This document shows positions 1 to 8,787 of a stretch of 25,958 nt of DNA, piece after piece. Below the pieces are notes generated by a model, which was not told where the DNA came from, searched no databases, and saw only the letters and a program-made list of their open reading frames with translations. Within the stretch, counting starts at the first letter, position 1. Each line of letters begins with the position of its first letter. The stretch comes from Brugia malayi (taxonomy: Eukaryota; Nematoda; Chromadorea; Rhabditida; Onchocercidae): assembly GCF_000002995.4 (NCBI RefSeq), contig NW_025062354.1:1-25958 (forward strand), written 5' to 3'. The position numbers and the translations under genes were made by a program.

Positions 1-440
1 TTTATTTAAAGCCGAAGTTTGCTACCCTCCATTTAATAATTTAAAATTAGTGATTATAAAATTTTTATATCATAAACATTTAAAGAATTTTATTTCTTGA
101 GGGGTGGATAGAACTGAGATGAATGTTAACCTGTATCATTATCAAGGCAAGTGAATTACGACTGACCTTGGTATCGGTTTTGCAGATGAAACTATGCCAG
201 TTATTAATTGCTGATGTAAGTTTTATTGCTCAAGAGAAGAAAGATTTGCTTGGAATAATAATTACGCATGCACATGAAGACCACTGCGATGCAGTGCCTT
301 ACTTATAAAAAGAGTTACAATGTCTGATATATACAACAAAGCTCACGGTTAACTTTCTCAAGGAATTTCTGCTAGAAGGTATGCTATCTCTAAAAGAAGT
401 GGATATAAATGGCAGTATAAATTTAAGTCTTTTCAACAGC
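1..440 (+). pseudogene. rnj: Wolbachia-type ribonuclease J fragment (nuwt), copy A
   Basis: Remnant of the N-terminal part of bacterial ribonuclease J, a metallo-beta-lactamase-fold RNA nuclease. Reading across frames gives MNVNLYHYQGK, then ADVSFIAQEKKDLLG, then the zinc-binding motif in IIITHAHEDHCDAVPYL, and, after an in-frame stop at 306-308, a stretch like LKEVDINGSINLSLFN. At least one frameshift (around 150-200) and the stop make it non-functional; only about a quarter of a normal ~550-residue enzyme is present. Compared with the second copy at 24764, this copy has lost single bases near 91-105, so it is the more decayed. It lies on the strand opposite to the zinc-finger genes, just past the 3' end of the 577-2356 gene. 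The junction to host DNA is near 435-447, where similarity to other zinc-finger 3' flanks (such as 6302 onward) starts. Wolbachia origin is inferred from the protein resemblance. Confidence 0.8.
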
Positions 441-1005
441 TTTGCAACAAAATGTAATTGCGAATTTTCCGTTGTATCAAGTATCTCGGTGCAGCAGTCA
501 CAGATGTTCCATAATACATTTCATAGGCACTCCATTTCAGACTCACATATGTTTAAAATTTTGCTGAATTTGCAAACTAACGAGGTTTTCTTTTGCAACT
601 CATCGTATGATATTGCAGTCCCTTCCTGGTGGTGAAGAATTTGCCGCAGCACTCGCAGTGACGATGACGTTCATGCGTTTCCTTGTGACTGCGAAATGAT
701 GTTCTATGGTTGAATGTCCTCCCACAACCGGGCACTCTGCATTCATAGATGAGAGGTTGACCATGTGTTTTCCTATGTGTTATATATTCGTTGTAATTTG
801 TCGCGATCACAGTACACCCGGGATAATAACAAATATACTTTCTGTTATCTGAAAAATTCATGTCAAAACATGCATTTTTGCAATCAGTAAATCTATTATA
901 CTATTTTGTAGTTAAGTAATGTGAGAAATCACAAAAATGTCAGTGCACAAAACAATATCATATTGAATATTTTAAGTAATTTAGGTAACAAGTAGTTATT
1001 TACTT
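1..1005. repeat. Recent segmental duplication, left copy
   Basis: 1-1005 matches 24764-25770 almost base for base: the ribonuclease J fragment, the 3' flank, the finger exon and most of intron 3. To the right of about 1005 the match falls away while the match to locus 2 (7700 onward) stays high, so copy 1 is a composite of a locus 3-like 3' part and a locus 2-like 5' part. Confidence 0.8.
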
Positions 1006-2356
1006 ATCTTCTCACATGTTTTAAGCAATAATTGTATTTTTAATGTCGCCTTCTGAACGACGAAATAAGGAGGATTCGTTATTGTGAAGAACTATTCATA
1101 GTTCTGAAGAACTATAAGAGATAGAGAGAAAAATCGTTATGCAATTCATCATTACCTGTTTTTGATCCTTCATTGACCTGTTTTTGATCCTTCATTGATG
1201 TGTTATCGATGTTGCTCTCTTCAGCATTTCCATGTTGACCGGATGTATCGTCTGAGGAAAGAGTAAGTTGGTGAAAATAGATCGGAACGACATTTTGTTG
1301 TGAACCAGGTAAGTGCATATACGTGATAATGTCATCGGTGTCGACATTAAGTGGCGAAGAAGTCCCACTCTGAGCATCTAAATAACTTAGATTTCAATAT
1401 CTTAGGTACTAAGCGTTTATCTATATCATCTCACATATTTGAAGTAAAATTTATACTTTTAAGTTACTTCTAGAATTTCGATCGATAATTGTGGATTTTT
1501 TGTTTTAGTGTGGTAGATATGTTTAATTTTATGGATTGAATGAAAGTAAAAAAAAACTATAAAAGTAGAAAGAAAAATCGTTATGCAATTTGTCATTACT
1601 TGTTTCTGATCCTTCATTGGTATTTCCCCTGTACTTGGGGACATTCAAGTTATCCGAGAAGTGCTTATTGTCCATGTTGCTCTGTTCAGCATTTCCTTGT
1701 TGACCGGATGTGCCGTCTGAGGAAAGAGTAAGTTGGTGAAAATAGATCGGAACGACATTTTGTTGTGAACCAGGTAAGTGCATATACGTGATAATGTCAT
1801 CGGTGTCGACATTAAGTGGCGAAGAAGTCCCACTTTGAGCATCTAAATAACTTAGATCACAAGAAGTTGTTCACTTATCTTTTCACATATTTGAAGCAAA
1901 AGTCTCACCTCTAATGGAAGGATATCGTGCTTTATCATCATTCGTTTTTAATTCTCCATTGGCATCTCTCCATAATGAATCCAAATTTGAGGCAAGTGAT
2001 GACTCCAAATTAGTGTGGACAATGAAATCATCATAACTAGGTGAGATGAAGCCAGGATGAGGAGTAATTGTGAACAGATCAGTCTCAGAATTCGATTCTT
2101 TACTGCTTATATCCTCAATTTCACTCACTTGAGCGAAATCAATGAATTGCGAAGGATCGAACAGAAATTCTGAGCTAAATAATGGTTCAAAGTTGTTGTA
2201 ATCAAAGCTATCTGAGACACCAGAATAAGTATTATTTGTAATAATTTCATCAGCAGCGCCGAAATTAGGTGGATAGAAAGTTTCATTTTTATCAGAAGCG
2301 ATGCAAAGTAGAAGATTGAACCAGATAATTGGTGTTATAGATACAGTGATGAACAT
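577..2356 (-). CDS. Four-exon C2H2 zinc-finger gene, copy 1 (complete model, 394 aa)
   Basis: Model on the minus strand: exon 1 2356-1909, exon 2 1842-1600, exon 3 1377-1156, exon 4 848-577. All three introns are GT-AG and phase 1, and the joined length is 1185 nt, an exact 395 codons with stop. Exon 1 (residues 1-149) starts at the first ATG and has a hydrophobic N-terminus (core PIIWFNLLLCIA, possible cleavage near residue 20-21), then Asn/Ser/acid-rich sequence with possible N-glycosylation sites. Exons 2 and 3 (150-304) are related to each other; both start DAQSG or NAQSG and contain MHLPGSQQNVVPIYFHQ. Exon 4 carries three fingers: C311/C316/H329/H333, C341/C346/H359/H363 and C369/C372/H385/C389, the last a CCHC type. 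Introns are 66, 222 and 307 nt. The fingers suggest nucleic-acid binding, which sits oddly with a secretion signal. Family beyond zinc finger not recognised. Not known whether it is expressed. Confidence 0.78.
700..2090. repeat. Segmental duplication with 7397-8787
   Basis: Offset is about 6696-6705. It covers the 5' part of exon 4, introns 3, 2 and 1, exons 3 and 2, and the 3' part of exon 1. The match ends sharply on the right at 8787 (nuwt junction) and on the left at about 700, inside the finger 2 helix. Confidence 0.8.
1156..1842 (-). repeat. Tandem exon duplication: exons 2 and 3 with intron between
   Basis: Exon 2 (1842-1600) and exon 3 (1377-1156) begin with the same acceptor context (TTATTTAG|ATGCTCA) and are nearly identical for about 160 nt, ending before the variable tails. 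A second duplication inside exon 3 repeats the 21-nt unit encoding MKDQKQV/NEGSKT, which also duplicates a potential donor-like CAGGT. The exon lengths, 243 and 222 nt, are multiples of three, so either can be skipped or duplicated without breaking the frame. The same pair is present in copy 2 at 8547-8305 and 8081-7860. Confidence 0.75.
1909..2356 (-). CDS. Exon 1 of zinc-finger gene copy 1: signal-like N-terminus and acidic region
   Basis: Open from ATG at 2356 to the donor AGAG|GTGAGA at 1909/1908. An upstream extension of the frame to 2368 would need a TTG start, so ATG was chosen. Residues 2-20 are hydrophobic apart from one Asn and a few Ser/Thr, ending in LLLCIAS, and look like a eukaryotic signal peptide. 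The remainder is rich in Asp, Glu, Ser, Asn and Phe with motifs such as NNFEPLFSSEFLFDPSQF. Acidic-aromatic sequence of this kind would also suit a transcription activation region if the protein stays inside the cell. The same exon is present but 5'-truncated at 8614-8787; over that shared stretch two changes were seen, one silent and one Gly to Asp. Confidence 0.72.
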
Positions 2357-2399
2357 GATGGAACACAATTTTGTGAAATGACAGAAATATTCAAATGAA

Positions 2400-2640
2400 A
2401 GCTTTTTATTTCAATTAAAGATCAAAGGTTCAAACAGTTTTTAATCTGCCTATTGTTTGTCGTTTTTTTTTTTTTTTTGTTCTTTTACATTCTCGCTTTT
2501 CTCTCGCCCAACTGGTGGTTTATGAATGCTCTTTTGAATCCGGAAGGAAGTGTTACAATAGCGCGTACGTAAATCTGATACTTAGGAAGGATATTGTTCC
2601 ATCATTTCAGTAATACGACCTGATGAATGAGATTCTAATC
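2400..2640. other. Upstream flank of zinc-finger gene copy 1
   Basis: This is the 5' side of the minus-strand gene. It holds a 17-base T run near 2467-2483 and a moderately GC-richer patch at 2500-2570. Read on the minus strand after the possible exon at 2640-2730, pieces such as RITEMMEQYPS can be translated, but stops and frame changes interrupt them. No TATA box or trans-splice acceptor could be assigned with confidence. Confidence 0.3.
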
Positions 2641-2728
2641 ATAATGGTTTAATGGGTTCATTTAATAAAGTAGCATCTTCACATCTATTGATAGTATTAC
2701 CGATGGGAACTTCATCGGATGGAAGCAT
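2640..2728 (-). pseudogene. Possible decayed host exon
   Basis: On the minus strand an excellent nematode-type acceptor, AAATTTCAG|GTGATG at about 2729, is followed by an open stretch reading VMLPSDEVPIGNTINRCEDA and further to a TGA at 2640. After the stop, coding-like sequence resumes with interruptions toward 2510, suggesting a broken gene remnant, not a working exon. The protein was not recognised. It may equally be chance open sequence. Confidence 0.25.
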
Positions 2729-2899
2729 CACCTGAAATTTGCTAATTATTGCTTTTTGACATACATCCACTGCTATTATCAGAAAGAATTTCAACATAAG
2801 CAATGTTTGATGTTTGAAACAAATTCTAGAAGTTTGGTTGACAAAATGGAGTAACATTTGCATAAAGGCAACTGATGAATAGCTGGGATTAAATGTCAT

Positions 2900-4435
2900 C
2901 GTATGGTGAAATATTTAATCAGTTGTGCAGTATTTGTCTGCTTTGTTTAATAAAATATAGTATATTGAAGGTAAGTAAAATATTGAATGAATTATTTGTA
3001 TTTTGAAAAAAGTTTCAGTTTTAAATTTTGGTGACGTAAATTAAATGACAATTGGAAATATGTTGACTTATTTCCAACATTTATTCTTAGGTACTGCCTG
3101 GTAGCTTAATGGCATTTTAATTGATCATATCTAATTCCATGATCTTTCTTCCCATCTGTTCTTCTAAATTAATTTCTTTACCTAATAATTAAGTTAATAA
3201 TATTCCATACACATGATTTTTTTTTGCAACAGTAATTCCATTATTATTTGAAAATATATTTGTTTGTTTAATCAAAAATTAACTGATAATACATTACTGC
3301 TTGAAGTGATGAATTTAGCTCCTATTTATTGTGATATTTTGTTTTTTGTTAAAAATTACGAATAAATTTTCAAATCTATCGTCCAATTTTATTGTGATGA
3401 TTAAGTGCTAATTTTGCTGCCAGACTATGTCACCAAACAATTAAAAGTATAAGGGTATGATAATGGTTAATTTATTCATTATACTAGGTAATTTAAAATA
3501 GGGTATAACAATCAGTACTTCAGCATTTGTTTGAATGACCAAAGTAATATTTTTTTAATATTCACTTCTTTTCTCTTTTGGCGATTTGAGTACTTTGTAA
3601 ATAATAATAAAAAAATGAATTGGCTCGCAATTAGTTTTTCTTTTAATTTTTAATTGCAAATGAATTTTACCCATTTACTTTAATTACCAATATGTATAGA
3701 ATTATAATTTTCACGAGATATGGCTTAAAGATATCGGAAGATTACTTACTTCAGCATTGTTTAATACTTCGTAATTACGATTGCACCATTTTTTGTTTCT
3801 ATGTAGAGCATAAGAGTAATTAATGGTAAGCCAGTTACAGCAAAAAACTTATTCGGTGGTAGACTAAAAAATATTATTGTGTGTTGACATGATAGGTGTC
3901 AGAGTCGAATCATAAGCGATTTAGTAGACTGCAGACAAATTGCAAAATGATTCGATGTATTAAGTGCTAGGCTTTTCTATCAATTTGTAAAATAATAATA
4001 GTTTTTGAGCAAATTTTCACTTAGTATATATCTTATCTTAATCATTTTCTCTTTATTCTCATCGTAGATAAATCGTTTTGTAAAGATTTTAATCTTGGCC
4101 ATTTACTTTTTTAAATTTTTCAGTGCTAGAAAATTGGGAAAAGTTAAGCGGAAATTTGTCGTTTAATTGAGGAAATATTTTGAGGGAAATTTTTTTTCTT
4201 CACATTTAGGTTTTTGCTAAGTCACAAATATTGGTAAATTATGCTTTATTAGAAGGAAAAAACTTTGACACATTATGTATTTAAGGAGATCTGAAATCTT
4301 CGGTAATTCTGCTACATTTATTTTTCAAGGGTCAATAGTTACTTCTTTTTAAGCTGTGATAAATATGATAATTAATTATAAACAACTATGAAAATAAAAT
4401 CAGATCATAAACTGATCACAAAAATTTTTTAGGTG
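2900..4435. other. AT-rich spacer without recognised gene
   Basis: About 1.5 kb of AT-rich sequence read on both strands. Many stops in all frames; no credible exon with paired splice sites, no tRNA-like fold and no satellite monomer was seen. Poly-T and poly-A runs are common. Nothing further can be supported. Confidence 0.5.
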
Positions 4436-4439
4436 CTAC

Positions 4440-4700
4440 TTTGTTCAGCTAAAATAAATGAACAGTCGCAGTTTGGCTTAGCAGATGGAATGCATATCCT
4501 TCATGAATTATCAATTTAGCCGAGAGGACAAGGAGTATTCATTTCTATATTGATATTTCCAAAATTTGTTGATGTATCATTGAAGCATCACTTTCACCAT
4601 TGTCAACCTTTTAAGCAAATGATTCATTAGTCATCGACAGCTAATACATCTGAGTGAGTGATAATGACGAGAAAAATGTTGCAGCATCTAATGTGTATGT
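4440..4700. repeat. Spacer module, degenerate copy 1
   Basis: This stretch resembles 5518-5770 and 23385-23640: each has a 'cgcagtttggctt'-like start (only 'gatttggctttgtggg' at 23388), a 'gttgatattt...tgttgatgtat' or 'gttaatgtat' block, a 'caccattgtcaac' or similar block, and a 'gcatctaatg' type end. In the other two copies the module leads into a zinc-finger terminal exon; here no finger exon follows directly. It is therefore probably a diverged relic of the duplication that built the zinc-finger cluster. Confidence 0.5.
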
Positions 4701-4713
4701 AAGTATAGGTATC

Positions 4714-4738
4714 ATCCTAAGCCTAACCCTAAGCTTAA
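4714..4738. repeat. Degenerate interstitial telomere repeat
   Basis: Reads CCTAAGCCTAACCCTAAGCT, about four degenerate units of the C-rich strand of the nematode telomere repeat TTAGGC, with a further CCTAATCC nearby at about 4752. Short and imperfect, so chance is not excluded, but a better patch of the same kind lies at 17566-17607. Confidence 0.5.
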
Positions 4739-5049
4739 ATGCAAGTGTTATCCTAATCCTTTTCCATATGATATGATTACATGAAGAATTGCATATTTTA
4801 TTGGAGTAAATGCACATTTGTTGTTCTTTTTGACGACAATTTTGATTTTGATGATAAATGTTGATTTTGTCGCCTTCTTTATTAGATGTGAAACAGTGCC
4901 TTTCATATATAGAAAAGTAATATTGTCTTTGTGAAGATCTTAAATCTTTGATGTTTTTCTACATCCACTTTTCAATGGTTAACTTACAAAATTCTTTACT
5001 GTCGGATACCCGGGGAAGTTTTTCCATTAAACATAATATCTGCCATCTA

Positions 5050-5870
5050 TTTTACACGTTAAGGTTTAGGCTAAATTATAAGTGGTATGCTTTTTTCTTA
5101 TAATACCATTTCTTTGCTTAAAACCACTTCGCGATGCCAAGTTTGTTATAAATTTTTAGGTAAATACTTTTTTCTCATTTATGATGCTTTTTCACATTAG
5201 CTTTTGGTATGACAAATCGTTTATTTCAGTTGTGAGCGCATTTTGTACATTTAAATGCTTGCCTCCGAATATTATTGCCAATTAGTACATTTATGCATTT
5301 CTGTGATATTCATGGAATAATAAATAGGGAAGAAATATTTAAAAAATCCAATGGTAAAATGAAATCATTAATCGGTCGCTGCAGTCTGATGCCTCGAAAA
5401 CGTCCGATTGTTACGTCTTTTCCTCATGCTTGCGAAGAATGCCCAAATTGTGTCCCGTTTTCTAGAATGAAAATTTTTAGTTTTATAACGAAAAAAAAAA
5501 AAATATTAATAATAATTGCAGTTTGTCGCAGTTTGGCTTTGTGGATAGAATAGTATGCTTTTCTGCATACATTCCACGAATTAGAAAAATAAAGCAATTT
5601 GGTTAAGAGTGAAAGGATAATTTTTCCTCTGTTGATATTTTCAATATTTATTGATGTATATTGAAGCGCCATTGTCACCACTGTCAACACATTTTTAAGC
5701 AAGCGGTTCTTAGGACCTGGATAGTAGTACTGAGTGCGAAAATATATATATAGCATCTTAATGAATGTGTCTAATGAATTTTGTATTGTCACTTAACGGT
5801 CACAAATCTTTCATAACACATTTCACGTGCATTCTATCTTAGGCTCACATAAGTTTTGTTAACTTTGGAA
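5050..5870. repeat. Spacer module copy 2, paralogous to 23040-23745
   Basis: Shared blocks with the region left of the finger exon at 23749 include 'tatgacaaatcgttt', 'ctgtgatattcatggaat', 'tcattaatcggtc', 'tctagaatgaaaattttt' and the 'gtcaccactgtcaac' type block. The order and spacing are kept, so the finger exon and about 800 bp of its 3' flank were duplicated together. A plus-strand reading frame at 5275-5553 crosses it but is broken by frame changes in the paralogue, so it is not called a gene. Confidence 0.6.
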
Positions 5871-5872
5871 AA

Positions 5873-6141
5873 CTAACTAGGAGCTCTGGAACACGATTTC
5901 TTGTGAAAATTTAATGCAGTCCTACGGCAAAAGAATTTGCCACAGTCCTTGCACTGAGGAGGTTCATGCGTTTGCTTGTGGTCGCGTAACGATGATTCAT
6001 GGTTGAATGTTCGTCCACAACCGGACACTTTGCATTCATAAATAAAAGGTTCATTGTGTGTTTTTTTATGCTTTAGATTATCGTTGAAACTTTTCGAGAT
6101 CACAGCACATCCAGAATAAAGGCATTCATAACCTCGTCTAT
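5873..6141 (-). CDS. Zinc-finger terminal exon 'c' of locus 2
   Basis: Minus-strand exon starting at the acceptor TTTTTTTAG|ATAGACG (6141) and ending with TAG at 5873. With one nucleotide carried from an upstream phase-1 exon it encodes 89 residues: finger 1 C-x4-C-x12-H-x3-H (ECLYSGC), finger 2 C-x4-C-x12-H-x3-H (ECKVSGCGRTFNHESSLRDH), finger 3 C-x2-C-x12-H-x3-C (CKDCGKFF). It is one codon shorter than its sisters in the linker before finger 3. All zinc ligands are intact. No upstream exon of its own is visible before exon 'b' at 6426, so it is either an alternative 3' exon of the 7273-8787 gene or a stranded duplicate. Confidence 0.65.
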
Positions 6142-6425
6142 CTAAAAAAATTCACATTTGTTTTTGTAATTGACATTCCACTATGGTTAATTGAGTAATT
6201 TGATAAGCCATAAAAATATCACTTCCATGAAATAATCTTACTATATTCCATTTCAAATAATTTAAATCACAAGAAGATGTTTAATTATCTTTTGTATAGC
6301 TACAACAAAAAATGTAATTGAGTTTTTCCGTTGTATTGTCACTCAACGGTTACAGATGCTTCATAACACATTTCAACTTTATTTTAGGCTAATATGAGTG
6401 CTCAAAAATTTGCTAAATTTGCAAA

Positions 6426-6697
6426 CTAACGAAATTTTGTTGGGCAGTTCTTCTTGTGTTTTTGTAGTCCATTTTTGGTACTAAAGAATTTGCCACAGCA
6501 CTTGCACTGATGATGATATTCATGCGTTTGCTTGTGATTGTAAAATGATGGTTTACGATCGAATGTCCGTCCACAACCGGGCACTTTACATTCATAGATG
6601 AAGGGTTGACCATGTGCTTTTCTATGTGCTATATATTCATTGTAATCTTTTGTGACCATAGTACATCCTCGATAGACACATTCGTAGCTTCGTTCGT
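6426..6697 (-). CDS. Zinc-finger terminal exon 'b' of locus 2
   Basis: Acceptor GTTTTTTAG|ACGAACG at 6697, stop TAG at 6426, 272 nt, same phase as the other finger exons. Encodes three fingers with all ligands: ECVYRGC..., ECKVPGCGRTFDRKPSFYNH and CKCCGKFFSTKNGLQKHKKNC-type CCHC finger. An AATAAA-like element (minus strand, about 6375-6385) lies about 40 nt past the stop, a reasonable polyadenylation signal. The 3' flank up to about 6300 resembles that of the exon at 577, which helps to locate the nuwt junction there. Alternative reading: exon of a separate gene whose upstream exons are lost. Confidence 0.65.
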
Positions 6698-6699
6698 CT

Positions 6700-7270
6700 A
6701 AAAAACTCTTATGATATTCGTCTTTGCAATTATTAATCCATGTGATAAATCATAAAAATATCAGTGCATAAAATAATCTTACCATATTATCATTTTTTTT
6801 TATCATTTCAAATTGCTTAAATCATAATAATCTGTTTATTTATCTTCTTATATGTTTGAAACAAAACTTTTGGTATTACTTTTTACTTTTGATGCTATAT
6901 TTCTAATGGAAAGCACAACAAATGATTGTGAATTTTCTGTTGTGGCGGAATCAAGTTTAGTTTTCGTCATTGTTTGTACTCCCAACTTCAAGTAATCGAG
7001 TAATGGACAAGTAATTTATTTAAAAAAAAAAAGATTAATCTGTCGCGATATTAAAAAATCAGTTGTCACTGTATGCTGACTGCCTGCCACAGGACTTTTG
7101 TCATATACAAAAGACACTGAGGTTAGAAAAATGTCGCAGCATTTTCTGAATTGTATATTGCTATACCATGGTCACCGATGTTTTAAACCACATTTCCATA
7201 TACATTATATTTTAAATTGAACGATTTTAAATATTGTTTTTCAAAAAAAAGTTTAAAAAAAAATTTGTGA
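6700..7270. other. Spacer between finger exons b and a of locus 2
   Basis: AT-rich with poly-A tracts at 7021-7032 and 7244-7264. It includes a stretch (6725-6860) similar to the introns before other finger exons (blocks like 'aaaaatatcagtgca' and 'aatcttaccatatt'). No other coding potential seen. Confidence 0.45.
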
Positions 7271-7272
7271 TA

Positions 7273-8787
7273 CTAACGAAGTGGTGTGCCACAGTGCTTG
7301 TTGTGTTTTTGCAGTATATTATTCCTACAGAAGAGTTTGCCGCAATTTTTGCATTGATGCTTAGGTTGATGCGTTTGTATGTGACTACAAAATGATGTTC
7401 TATGGTTGAATGTCCTCCCACAACCGGGCACTCTGCATTGATAGATGATAGGTTGACCATGTGTTTTCCTATGTGTTATATATTCGTTGTAATTTGTCGC
7501 GATCACAGTACACCCGGGATAATAACAAATATACTTTCTGTTATCTGAAAAATTCATGTCAAAACATGCATTTTTGCAATCAGTAAATCTATTATACTAT
7601 TTTGTAGTTAAGTAATATGAGAAATCACAAAAATGTCAGTGCACAAAACAATATCATATTGAATATTTTAAGTAATTTAGGTAACAAGTAGTTATTTACT
7701 TATCTTCTCACATGTTTTAAGCAATAATTGTATTTTTAATGTCGCCTTCTGAACGACGAAATGAGTTTTGGTTTTTGATTCGTTATTGTGAAGAACTATT
7801 CATAGTTCTGAAGAACTATAAGAGATAGAGAGAAAAATCGTTATGCAATTCATCATTACCTGTTTTTGATCCTTCATTGACCTGTTTTTGATCCTTCATT
7901 GATGTGTTATCGATGTTGCTCTCTTCAGCATTTCCTTGTTGACCGGATGTGCCGTCTGAGGAAAGAGTAAGTTGGTGAAAATAGATCGGAACGACATTTT
8001 GTTGTGAACCAGGTAAGTGCATATACGTGATAATGTCATCGGTGTCGACATTAAGTGGCGAAGAAGTCCCACTTTGAGCATCTAAATAACTTAGATTTCA
8101 ATATCTTAGGTACTAAGCGTTTATCTATATCATCTCACATATTTGAAGTAAAAATTTTACTTTTAAGTTACTTCTAGAATTTCGATCGATAATTGTGGAT
8201 TTTTTGTTTTAGTGTGGTAGATATGTTTAATTTTATGGATTGAATGAAAGTAAAAAAAAAACTATAAAAGTAGAAAGAAAAATCGTTATGCAATTTGTCA
8301 TTACCTGTTTTTGATCCTTCATTGGTACTCTCCCTGTAGTCGGCGACATTCAAGCTATCCGAGAAGTGCTTATTGTCCATGTTGATCAGTTCAGCATTTC
8401 CATGTTGACCGGATGTACCGTCTGAGGAAAGAGTAAGTTGGTGAAAATAGATCGGAACGACATTTTGTTGTGAACCAGGTAAGTGCATATACGTGATAAT
8501 GTCATCGGTGTCGACATTAAGTGGCGAAGAAGTCCCACTTTGAGCATCTAAATAACTTAGATCACAAGAAGTTGTTCACTTATCTTTTCACATATTTGAA
8601 GCAAAAGTCTCACCTCTAATGGAAGGATATCGTGCTTTATCATCATTCGTTTTTAATTCTCCATTGGCATCTCTCCATAATGAATCCAAATTTGAGGCAA
8701 GTGATGACTCTAAATTAGTGTGGACAATGAAATCATCATAACTAGGTGAGATGAAGTCAGGATGAGGAGTAATTGTGAACAGATCAG
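7273..8787 (-). pseudogene. Zinc-finger gene copy 2, 5'-truncated
   Basis: Near-duplicate of the gene at 577-2356. Exon 4 7544-7273, exon 3 8081-7860, exon 2 8547-8305 and only the last 174 nt of exon 1 (8787-8614). Splice sites and phase match copy 1 and no stop interrupts the remaining coding parts. The start codon, the signal-like N-terminus and the promoter are missing because similarity stops at 8787, where ftsL-like nuwt sequence begins. Exon 4 has three intact fingers; its second half (from the finger 2 helix on) differs strongly from copy 1, ending CKNCGKLFCRNNILQKH with a final CCHC finger. It could still be transcribed from a new promoter in the adjacent DNA, but is best called truncated. 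Confidence 0.75.

Noticed and set aside
123..308. Plus-strand frame with a THAHEDH motif read as a functional metallo-hydrolase
   Set aside because: It is a short piece of ribonuclease J broken by a frame shift and a stop; no enzyme could be made.
849..861. ATG (MNFSD...) as start of the finger frame
   Set aside because: The ATG lies in the intron; the bases after it form the acceptor TTTTTCAG, and phase fits the upstream exon.
2357..2368. Upstream extension of exon 1
   Set aside because: It begins with TTG, not ATG; the first ATG is at 2356.
5275..5553. Plus-strand 92-codon frame with Cys-x2-Cys
   Set aside because: The paralogous stretch at 23200-23400 breaks the frame; no splice context or homologue recognised.
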